The notes under the pieces: generated by a model | What the model was told of the DNA's origin: nothing | Seen by the model: only the letters and a program-made list of their open reading frames with translations | Databases searched by the model: none | Program-made: the position numbers and the translations under genes | Part shown: positions 14,396-21,004 of the stretch, one piece after another | How positions within the stretch are numbered: position 1 is the first letter of the stretch | Layout: each line of letters opens with the position of its first letter | Assembly (NCBI GenBank): GCA_964441925.1 | Contig: CAYTVY010000014.1 | Coordinates: 1-28,894, forward strand | DNA: 28,894 nt | Reading direction: 5' to 3' | From: Geothermobacter sp964441925 | Lineage (GTDB): Bacteria > Desulfobacterota > Desulfuromonadia > Desulfuromonadales > Geothermobacteraceae

Positions 14396-14435
14396 AAACC
14401 ATGGGCAGACCGGATGCGGCCTCCCGTGGTTTTTT
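14396..14435 (+). terminator. Attenuator terminator upstream of aroF
   Basis: AAACCATGGG (14396-14405) pairs with CCCGTGGTTT (14423-14432), one G-U pair, followed by T residues to 14435. A competing antiterminator is visible: GTCTGCC (14339-14345, inside the leader reading frame just after the Phe codons) can pair with GGCAGAC (14404-14410), which takes up bases of the terminator 5' arm. Confidence 0.78.
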
Positions 14436-14522
14436 CGTTTCTGGTCGATGGACGAAGGACGGCGGGAGGCGGGGCCCGTGGACGGATCTTCACCTGACAT
14501 CGACCGGAACGGAGCGCTGCCG

Positions 14523-15554
14523 ATGATTATCGTCATGAAGTCCGATGCCGGCAAGAAGGAGCTGGCCGAAGTCAAGAAACGGATTCGCGAACTCGGTTAC
14601 AAACCGCATGTCATCCACGGCACCACCCGCAACGTGGTCGGTGCCGTCGGTGACGAGCGGGGTAAGACGGTGCTGCAGACCCTGCAGACCCTGCCCGGGG
14701 TCGAGAACGTGGTGCCGATCCTCAAGCCCTACAAGCTGGCCGGGCGCGAGGTCAAGCCCGAGCCGACCCTGGTCGAGATCGTCCCGGGCCTGGTGGTCGG
14801 CGGCGACGAGTTCATCGTCATGGCCGGCCCCTGTTCGGTGGAGAGCGAGGCGCAGATCCTGGAGACCGCCCGGGAGGTCAAGGCCGCCGGTGCCCGGCTG
14901 CTGCGCGGTGGCGCCTTCAAGCCGCGCACCTCGCCCTACGCCTTTCAGGGGCTGGAGGAAGAGGGGCTGAAACTGCTGGCCCTGGCCCGTAAGGAGACCG
15001 GCCTGCCGGTGGTGACCGAGGTGGTCAACCCGCGGGATGTCGAGTTGGTGGCCCGCTACGCCGACGTCATGCAGGTGGGTGCCCGCAACGTCCAGAACTT
15101 CGCCCTGCTGAAGATGCTCGGCCAGCTCGACAAGCCGATTCTGCTCAAGCGTGGCATGTCGACCACCATCCAGGAATACCTGATGAGTGCCGAATACATC
15201 CTGGCCGAGGGCAACCGGCGGGTGATTCTTTGCGAGCGTGGCATCCGCACCTTCGAGACGGCGACCCGCAACACCCTCGACATCGCCGCCGTACCGGTGC
15301 TCAAGAGCCAGACCCACCTGCCGGTGATCGTCGACCCGTCGCATGCCACCGGCCATGCCCATCTGGTGCCGCCGATGAGCTACGCGGCTGCCGCCGCCGG
15401 TGCCGACGGGCTGATCGTCGAGGTCCATCCCCATCCGGAGGAGGCCGCCAGCGACGGACCGCAGTCGTTGCGGCCGGAGGATTTCCGATTGATGATGGAG
15501 CGTCTGGCGGCCTTCGCCGAAGCGGCCGGCCGGACCGTGACCGGGGCGGCCTGA
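14523..15554 (+). CDS. aroF: 3-deoxy-7-phosphoheptulonate (DAHP) synthase, type I-beta with N-terminal regulatory domain
   Basis: A 343-residue enzyme that condenses phosphoenolpyruvate and erythrose 4-phosphate, the first step of aromatic amino-acid synthesis. Residues 1-75 form the ferredoxin/ACT-like regulatory domain of the Thermotoga-type enzymes (MIIVMKSDAGKKELAEVKKRI), which gives feedback control. The barrel follows, with metal ligands in AGPCSVES (C103), DPSHATG (H274), E300 and D311, and the substrate motifs KPRTSPY (133-139) and LLKRG (207-211). ATG 14523 has CGGAG about 9 nt upstream; an open frame further upstream runs through the leader. A Phe leader and terminator precede it, pointing to transcription attenuation by phenylalanine in addition to allosteric control. 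Confidence 0.93.
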   Translation: MIIVMKSDAGKKELAEVKKRIRELGYKPHVIHGTTRNVVGAVGDERGKTVLQTLQTLPGVENVVPILKPYKLAGREVKPEPTLVEIVPGLVVGGDEFIVMAGPCSVESEAQILETAREVKAAGARLLRGGAFKPRTSPYAFQGLEEEGLKLLALARKETGLPVVTEVVNPRDVELVARYADVMQVGARNVQNFALLKMLGQLDKPILLKRGMSTTIQEYLMSAEYILAEGNRRVILCERGIRTFETATRNTLDIAAVPVLKSQTHLPVIVDPSHATGHAHLVPPMSYAAAAAGADGLIVEVHPHPEEAASDGPQSLRPEDFRLMMERLAAFAEAAGRTVTGAA

Positions 15555-15574
15555 GAGCGCGAAAGGAGACGACG

Positions 15575-15850
15575 ATGTATTTCATTCCCCTGAACCAGCT
15601 GGAGAGCGTCGAACTGGTGGTGCACGCCCTGCGGGCGGCTGGCGGCGAGGCGGACTGTGACAGCTGTCCGGCCCGCCGTGTCTGCATGAAGCAGTGCCTG
15701 GCCGTCGCCGAGGGTATCGGCCGCATGCTGGCCGAAGGCACATTGCCGACCATCGGTGAGGACACTGCCGGCGACGAGGAAGAGCCGGCCGCGCCGGTCG
15801 GCAGGCCGCAGCCCGAAGGGGGCGCGGCGCACCTGAAACGCATCAAGTAG
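15575..15850 (+). CDS. Small four-Cys protein of unknown function
   Basis: A 91-residue protein I do not recognise. After a hydrophobic-patterned N-terminus (MYFIPLNQLESVELVVHALRA) it has a cluster of four cysteines, C28-x2-C31-x5-C37-x3-C41, which could hold zinc or an iron-sulfur cluster. An acidic Glu/Asp stretch (62-70) and a Pro/Gly-rich basic tail follow, probably disordered. A strong AAAGGAG precedes ATG 15575. It lies 20 bp after aroF and 13 bp before the DUF1015 gene, so it is probably co-transcribed with both. Confidence 0.75.
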   Translation: MYFIPLNQLESVELVVHALRAAGGEADCDSCPARRVCMKQCLAVAEGIGRMLAEGTLPTIGEDTAGDEEEPAAPVGRPQPEGGAAHLKRIK

Positions 15851-15863
15851 AACGGCATCTGTC

Positions 15864-17201
15864 ATGGATTTCTCCGCCATCGGACTGAAGGTTCCCGAAA
15901 TTCTCCTGCCCGCACCGGAAGTCGATCTGCGGCGCTGGGCGGTGATCGCCTGCGACCAGTACACCTCGCAGCCCGACTACTGGCAGCGGATCGAGCAGGA
16001 GGTCGGTGATGCCCCCTCGACCCTGCGGCTGATCTTTCCCGAGGTCTATCTCGAACGGCCCGGCAGCGAGGAGCGGATTGCCGCCATCAACCGGACCATG
16101 CGTGCCTATCTCGACGACGGTGTGCTGCGGCGCCTGCCGCCCGGTTTCGTGCTGCTCGACCGGACGACGGCGCGGACGCCCTCGCGCAAGGGGCTGATGG
16201 TCGCGCTCGATCTGGAACAGTACGACTACCGGCCGGGCGCCGACAGTCTCATCCGTGCCACCGAGGGAACCATCCTCGACCGGCTGCCGCCCCGGATCAA
16301 GGTGCGGCAGGACGCCTGCCTCGAGCTGCCGCACATCATGGTGCTGATCGACGATCCGCGGCGGACGGTGATCGAGCCGCTGTTCGACGAGAGTCTGCCG
16401 GCACTGTACGACTTCGAGCTGATGGCCGGCGGCGGCCGGCTGCGCGGCTGGCAGGTCAGCGAGCCGCGGCTGCTGCGGCAGGTCGGCGAGGCCCTGGCGC
16501 GGCTGGCCGATCCGGAGGCCTTCGCCACCCGCTACCGGCTCGACGGAAAGCCCCCCCTGCTCTATGCCATGGGCGACGGCAACCATTCCTTCGCCACCGC
16601 CAAGGCGATCTGGGACAGGCTCAAGGCCGAGGCCGGGGACACGCGGCAGGTGATGGGCCACCCGGCCCGCTGGGCGCTGGTGGAGCTGGTCAACCTGCAC
16701 GATCCCGGCCTGGAATTCGAGGCGATTCACCGGGTGGTGTTCGGGGTCGAGCCGGAGGCCCTGCTGGCCGATCTGGACGCCTGGCTCGCAGGCCAGGGCT
16801 GCCGGGTGACCCGTCTGGTGCCGGAGTCGCCGCAGCGGCTGGACGAGGCGGTGGCCGCGGCCGGCACCGGGCAGCGCCTCGGCTGGGTCGCCGGTCCGAC
16901 GTGCGGCCTGCTGGAGGTCGAACAGGCCCCGAGCAACCTGGCGGTCGGCACCCTGCAGGCCTTTCTCGACGACTGGCTGGCCCGCAACGGCGGCCGGATC
17001 GACTATGTCCACGGCGCCGAGGTGGTCCGCCGTCTCGGGGAGCAGGCCGGCAATATCGGGTTCCTGCTGCCGGCCATCTCCAAGTTCGAGCTCTTCCGCA
17101 GCATCGTGCTCGACGGGGCCCTGCCGCGCAAGACCTTCTCCATGGGAGAGGCGGACGAGAAACGGTTCTACCTGGAGTGTCGGGAGATCAAACAGGATTA
17201 A
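15864..17201 (+). CDS. DUF1015 family protein, linked to serine synthesis genes
   Basis: A 445-residue cytoplasmic protein of the DUF1015 (PF06245) family, whose biochemical function I do not know. Conserved stretches are WAVIACDQYTSQPDYW (25-40), LDRTT (98-102), RATEGTILDRLPPR (131-144), YAMGDGNHSFATAKA (234-248) and the C-terminal GNIGFLLPAISKFELF. The GDGNHS motif and the invariant Asp, Arg and His residues suggest an enzyme, possibly acting on a phosphorylated substrate. It stands directly before serC and in the same direction as serA. This association recurs in other bacteria as far as I recall. The length is normal for the family. Confidence 0.87.
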   Translation: MDFSAIGLKVPEILLPAPEVDLRRWAVIACDQYTSQPDYWQRIEQEVGDAPSTLRLIFPEVYLERPGSEERIAAINRTMRAYLDDGVLRRLPPGFVLLDRTTARTPSRKGLMVALDLEQYDYRPGADSLIRATEGTILDRLPPRIKVRQDACLELPHIMVLIDDPRRTVIEPLFDESLPALYDFELMAGGGRLRGWQVSEPRLLRQVGEALARLADPEAFATRYRLDGKPPLLYAMGDGNHSFATAKAIWDRLKAEAGDTRQVMGHPARWALVELVNLHDPGLEFEAIHRVVFGVEPEALLADLDAWLAGQGCRVTRLVPESPQRLDEAVAAAGTGQRLGWVAGPTCGLLEVEQAPSNLAVGTLQAFLDDWLARNGGRIDYVHGAEVVRRLGEQAGNIGFLLPAISKFELFRSIVLDGALPRKTFSMGEADEKRFYLECREIKQD

Positions 17202-17227
17202 GATTTGCGTTTACGGGAGTTTGATAC

Positions 17228-17437
17228 GACCATGTCTCAGGTATGGAATTTCGGTGCCGGGCCGGCGATGCTGCCGAAACCGNNNNNNNNNNNNNNNNNN
17301 NNNNNNNNNNNNNNNNNNNNNNNNNNNNNNNNNNNNNNNNNNNNNNNNNNNNNNNNNNNNNNNNNNNNNNNNNNNNNNNNNNGACCATGTCTCAGGTATG
17401 GAATTTCGGTGCCGGGCCGGCGATGCTGCCGAAACCG
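17228..17437. other. Assembly gap: 100 N between exact 55-bp direct repeats
   Basis: The N run is 17283-17382. Bases 17228-17282 are identical to 17383-17437. As at the first gap, this indicates contigs overlapping by one 55-mer with an arbitrary 100-N spacer. Both copies contain the serC start codon, so the true sequence has one copy and continues from GGGAG (17215-17219) directly into serC. Confidence 0.93.
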
Positions 17438-18475
17438 GTGATGGAGCGCATCCGGGAGGAATGGCTCGACTACGACGGCATGGGGGTCTCGGTCATCGAG
17501 ATCAGCCACCGCTCGAAGGAGTTCCAGGCCGTGCTCGACGGGGCCAAGGAGCTGTTTCGCGAGCTGACCGGTCTGCCGGACAGCTACCGCATCCTGTTCA
17601 TCCACGGTGGCGCCCGCATGCAGTTCGCCGCCCTGCCGCTGAACCTGGCGGGGTTCTCCCCGACGCGCAAATGCCTCTACATCGAAAGCGGCAATTTCTC
17701 CCGGCTGGCGGCGAACGATGCCCGGCCCTTTGCCGACGTGCGGGTCATCGCCTCCAGTGCCGAAACCGGCTACGACCGGCTGCCCGAGGTGCCGGCCGGA
17801 GCCGTCGACCAGGACGCCGCCTACCTGCACCTGACCAGCAACAACACCGTTTTCGGCACCCAGTGGCAGACCTTTCCCGAAACCGGCGCCGTGCCGCTGG
17901 TCACCGACCAGACCTCGGAGATTCTCTCCCGGCGGCTCGATTTCAGCCGTTTCGGCCTGGTCTACGCCGGGCTGCAGAAGAACCTCGGGCCCTCGGGCAT
18001 GGCGCTGGTCGTCGTCCGTGAGGATCTGCTCGGCCGGGCCGATGAACGGACCCCGCTGCTGCTCGATTACACCCGGGCCGCCGCCGACGATTCGCTGACC
18101 AACACCACCAACACCTTTGCCGTCTATGTCGTCCGCTGCGTGCTCGAATGGATTCGCGACGAGGGGGGGCTGGCCGAGATGGAGCGGCGCAACCGGCAGA
18201 AGGCCGAGCTTCTCTACCGGCTGCTCGACGCCAGCGATTTCTACCGGCCCTTCGCCCGGCCCGGCCACCGTTCGATGATGAACGTGGTCTTTCATCTGCC
18301 GGACGACACGCAACAGCAGCGGTTTCTCCAGGAGGCGGCCGACGCCGGCCTCTACGCCCTGAAGGGACACCGGGCGGTCGGCGGCATCCGGGCGTCGATC
18401 TACAACGCCATGCCGCTGGAAGGCGTGGAGGCCCTGGCCGATTTCATGACCGATTTCGAGCGGCGCCACGGCTGA
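17387..18475 (+). CDS. serC: Phosphoserine aminotransferase
   Basis: A 362-residue PLP-dependent class V aminotransferase that converts 3-phosphohydroxypyruvate and glutamate to phosphoserine and 2-oxoglutarate. Family features are the N-terminal WNFGAGPAMLP (5-15), EISHRSKEF (38-46), FIHGGARMQF (71-80) and the cofactor Lys198 in YAGLQKNLGPSG. The whole protein is encoded downstream of the N run. The first copy of the start (ATG 17232, with GGGAG 12 nt upstream) belongs to the 55-bp duplicated contig end, so the real gene starts there and is continuous. It lies 30 bp after DUF1015 once the gap is removed and upstream of the thioesterase and serA. Confidence 0.95.
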   Translation: MSQVWNFGAGPAMLPKPVMERIREEWLDYDGMGVSVIEISHRSKEFQAVLDGAKELFRELTGLPDSYRILFIHGGARMQFAALPLNLAGFSPTRKCLYIESGNFSRLAANDARPFADVRVIASSAETGYDRLPEVPAGAVDQDAAYLHLTSNNTVFGTQWQTFPETGAVPLVTDQTSEILSRRLDFSRFGLVYAGLQKNLGPSGMALVVVREDLLGRADERTPLLLDYTRAAADDSLTNTTNTFAVYVVRCVLEWIRDEGGLAEMERRNRQKAELLYRLLDASDFYRPFARPGHRSMMNVVFHLPDDTQQQRFLQEAADAGLYALKGHRAVGGIRASIYNAMPLEGVEALADFMTDFERRHG

Positions 18476-18508
18476 GCGGCCGCGGCACCGACGGGAAGGA
18501 CGGGACGA

Positions 18509-18982
18509 ATGACCGAACGACAGTTGAACATCGATGGTGAACCGGGCTGGGAGGCGTTCGACGCCCCGGCTTTGGTGGGGGCGTCGCTCCGTTTCGTGTC
18601 CGGCGACCGGACCGGCGAACGGTTCCGCATGCGCTATTTCCGCAATCCCGAAGGCCGGCTGGTGGCCCGGGTCTGGTTCGGGCCGGAAACCGAAGGCCCG
18701 CCGGGGCACGCCCATGGCGGCAGCATCGCCGCCGTGCTCGACGAGGTGCTGGGCCTGGCCGCCTGGGCGGCCGGCTATCCGATCGTCGTCGGCAACCTCA
18801 ATATCCATTTCCGCCACCTGCTGCCGTTGCGGACGGTGGTTCAGGTCGACAGCGAGGTGCTGGCCGTTGCCGGGCGCAAGATCTCGGTGCGGGGACGCAT
18901 CGTGCTGGGGGACAGGGTCTTTGCCGAGGCCGACTGTCTCTGCATCACCCTGCCCGAGGAACAGCGGCGGCAGCTGGGCTGA
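18509..18982 (+). CDS. PaaI-like hotdog-fold thioesterase
   Basis: A 157-residue single-domain hotdog protein. The family motif HAHGGSIAAVLDEVLG lies near residues 68-83, where the HGG turn and the Asp/Glu of the following helix form the active site; NLNIHFRHLLPL is the central strand. Such enzymes hydrolyse acyl-CoA thioesters, but the substrate cannot be predicted. It begins 33 bp after serC, with GGAAGGACGGGACGA upstream as ribosome site, and ends 133 bp before serA, which has its own promoter. Confidence 0.85.
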   Translation: MTERQLNIDGEPGWEAFDAPALVGASLRFVSGDRTGERFRMRYFRNPEGRLVARVWFGPETEGPPGHAHGGSIAAVLDEVLGLAAWAAGYPIVVGNLNIHFRHLLPLRTVVQVDSEVLAVAGRKISVRGRIVLGDRVFAEADCLCITLPEEQRRQLG

Positions 18983-19019
18983 ACAGCCGCCAGATCCGGA
19001 AACGGGCGACGGTGGTGGG

Positions 19020-19061
19020 CCGGTATACCGGTTGACAGGACTCTTTGCCGGGGCCTAGAAT
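19020..19061 (+). promoter_or_regulatory. Promoter of serA
   Basis: TTGACA (19032-19037), an 18-nt spacer and TAGAAT (19056-19061): a perfect -35 and a 5 of 6 -10. A perfect 12-bp palindrome, CCGGTATACCGG (19020-19031), abuts the -35 and could be an operator. The serA start follows 54 bp after the -10. Confidence 0.7.
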
Positions 19062-19115
19062 CGCGCCTCCGGCGCTGTTTGTCGTGCGCAGGCAATTGCC
19101 TTTGGAGAATGCAAG

Positions 19116-20708
19116 ATGAAAGTCATCGTTACGGACGAGGTTTCGAAAAGCGGTCTGCAGCTGCTCGAAGACGATCCGCGGGTCAGCGTCGACGTCCGGC
19201 TGGGACTGTCGGCCGGGCAGCTGCGGGAGATCATCGGTGAATACGACGCCATCATTACCCGCAGCGGCACCCGGGTGGACGCCCCCCTGCTGGAGGCCGC
19301 CGGTCGGCTGAAGATCGTCGCCCGGGCCGGGGTCGGCATCGACAATGTCGATGTCGAGGCCGCCAGCCAGCGCGGCATCATCGTCGTCAACGCGCCGTTC
19401 GGCAACACCAACTCGGCGGCCGAGCACACCCTGGCCATCCTGCTGGCGCTCTGCCGCAACGTCACCCTGGCCAACGCCAGCCTCAAGTCGGGACAGTGGC
19501 AGCGTGCTCCCTTCACCGGCCATGAGCTCAAGGGCAAGACCCTCGGGGTGATCGGCCTGGGCAAGGTCGGTGGCCGGGTGGCCCTGCGGGCCCGCGCCTT
19601 CGAGATGGACGTGGTGGTCTACGATCCCTACATCTCGGAGAAGCGGGCCGAGGATTTCGGCACCCGCCTGGTCGATCTCGACGATCTGCTGCGGCTTTCC
19701 GACGTCATCACCGTGCATACGCCGCTCAACGACGAGACCCGGGGCATGATCGGCCCGGAACAGTTCGCCCGCATGAAGCAGGGGGTGATCATCGTCAACT
19801 GCGCCCGTGGCGGGGTCTACGACGAGGCGGCCACCCTCGAGGCGCTGGAGAGCGGCCGGGTCGCCGGGGCGGCCTTCGATGTCTGGAGCGAGGAGCCGCC
19901 GCAGGGCGAGCTGCTCAAGAAGCTGATCGGCCATCCGAAGATGGTGGTGACGCCGCATCTGGGGGCGAATACCTTCGAGGCGCAGAAGAACGTCGCCATC
20001 GATGTCTGCCGCGAGATCCTCAACTACCTCGACGGCCGGCCGCTGGAGAACGCGGTCAACATCCCGCGCTTCGATCCCGACCTGATGGAGCACATGAAAC
20101 CCTACATGGCGCTGGTGGAGATGATCGGCGATTTCATCTCCCAGCTGGCGCCGGCCAATCCGAACAAGGTGATCTTCACCTACAGCGGCAAGCTGGCGCG
20201 CTACGACTGCTCGCCGCTGACCGTCTGCGGTCTGGCGGCCCTGCTCGACCGGCACACCGACCAGGAGGTGAACCTGGTCAACGCCAGCCTGGTCGCCCGC
20301 GAGATGGGGATCGAGGTCGAGGCGGTGCGGACCACCGAGTCCGAATCCTATTCCAGCATGGTGACCCTCACCCTCGAGACGCCGACCGGCACCCGGGTCA
20401 TCGCCGGCACCCTCTTCGAGGGCCGGCCGAAGATCGTCAAGATGCGCAATTTCGACGTCGATTTCTGCCCCGAGGAGCACATGCTGGTGCTCAGCTACCA
20501 GGACCGCCCCGGCCTGATCGGCAAGATCGGCACCATCCTCGGCGACGCCGGGGTCAACATCGGCAACATGACCCTGGGACGCCGCGAGAAGGGCGGCAGG
20601 GCCCTGGTCGTCTTCTCCATCGACTCGCCCGCCGACGAGGCGACTCTCGAACGCATCGTGCAGGAAGTGCAGCCCGACTACCTGCGGGCCGTCCATCTGC
20701 AGCGCTGA
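19116..20708 (+). CDS. serA: D-3-phosphoglycerate dehydrogenase
   Basis: A 530-residue enzyme of the long form, catalysing the first step of serine synthesis (3-phosphoglycerate to 3-phosphohydroxypyruvate with NAD). The NAD-binding loop is GLGKVG (147-152) with Asp170 after it. The catalytic triad is R231 (in NCARGG), E260 (in SEEPP) and H281 (in TPHLGANT). Residues about 318-450 are the intervening domain of the long enzymes, and about 455-530 an ACT domain (LSYQDRPGLIGKIGTILGDAGVNIGNM), the usual serine-sensing module. TTTGGAG precedes ATG 19116. A strong promoter of its own lies upstream, and a terminator at 20738-20774 ends the unit. Confidence 0.96.
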   Translation: MKVIVTDEVSKSGLQLLEDDPRVSVDVRLGLSAGQLREIIGEYDAIITRSGTRVDAPLLEAAGRLKIVARAGVGIDNVDVEAASQRGIIVVNAPFGNTNSAAEHTLAILLALCRNVTLANASLKSGQWQRAPFTGHELKGKTLGVIGLGKVGGRVALRARAFEMDVVVYDPYISEKRAEDFGTRLVDLDDLLRLSDVITVHTPLNDETRGMIGPEQFARMKQGVIIVNCARGGVYDEAATLEALESGRVAGAAFDVWSEEPPQGELLKKLIGHPKMVVTPHLGANTFEAQKNVAIDVCREILNYLDGRPLENAVNIPRFDPDLMEHMKPYMALVEMIGDFISQLAPANPNKVIFTYSGKLARYDCSPLTVCGLAALLDRHTDQEVNLVNASLVAREMGIEVEAVRTTESESYSSMVTLTLETPTGTRVIAGTLFEGRPKIVKMRNFDVDFCPEEHMLVLSYQDRPGLIGKIGTILGDAGVNIGNMTLGRREKGGRALVVFSIDSPADEATLERIVQEVQPDYLRAVHLQR

Positions 20709-20737
20709 ATCAGGGTATCTCTTTTGTCCATGATCTG

Positions 20738-20774
20738 CGAAACCCCGTCCGGTTCTGTTCCGGGCGGGGTTTCG
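20738..20774. terminator. Hairpin terminator after serA
   Basis: A 15-bp stem (CGAAACCCCGTCCGG with CCGGGCGGGGTTTCG, one G-U pair) around a 7-nt loop, 30 bp past the serA stop. Only a short T-run follows (TGCTTT), but the stem is very stable. Confidence 0.8.
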
Positions 20775-20823
20775 TGCTTTGGGCCCGACGGCCAGAACAT
20801 CGCCGTTTTAAAATCCCTGATGC

Positions 20824-20878
20824 ATTTTTACTGTGAGTAAATATCTCCTTGACAAATCCCTGCGTTTTCTGGTTTTTT
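20824..20878 (+). promoter_or_regulatory. Candidate promoter and palindromic operator of the acyl-CoA carboxylase operon
   Basis: A palindrome TTTACT-GTG-AGTAAA (20827-20841), extending to 9-bp arms with one mismatch (20824-20844), lies 7 bp before a perfect -35 TTGACA (20849-20854). The -10 is not clear; a T-rich stretch lies at 20872-20880. The layout suggests a dimeric repressor of unknown identity. The carboxylase starts at 21005. Confidence 0.5.
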
Positions 20879-21004
20879 ATCCCGGTCCGTAAAAACGATG
20901 TTTTATCTTCTTGGGGAGAGGTCCCGCCGGTTCGGGGCCTGTTTCGACCGGCAACCGCCGCCGCACTCCGCCGGCGGCCCAGACTCAGACAGAAGGAAGC
21001 TGTC

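Noticed and set aside
14448..14522. N-terminal extension of DAHP synthase
   Set aside because: The family N-terminus begins at MIIVMKSDAG and the upstream codons overlap the attenuator leader region.
17228..17437. Tandem duplication of the serC 5' end
   Set aside because: The copies are exactly 55 bp and flank exactly 100 N, as at the other gap, which fits k-mer overlap rather than biology.
18945..20696. Long minus-strand open frame opposite serA
   Set aside because: The composition is that of an antisense shadow; serA is complete with its NAD loop and catalytic residues.
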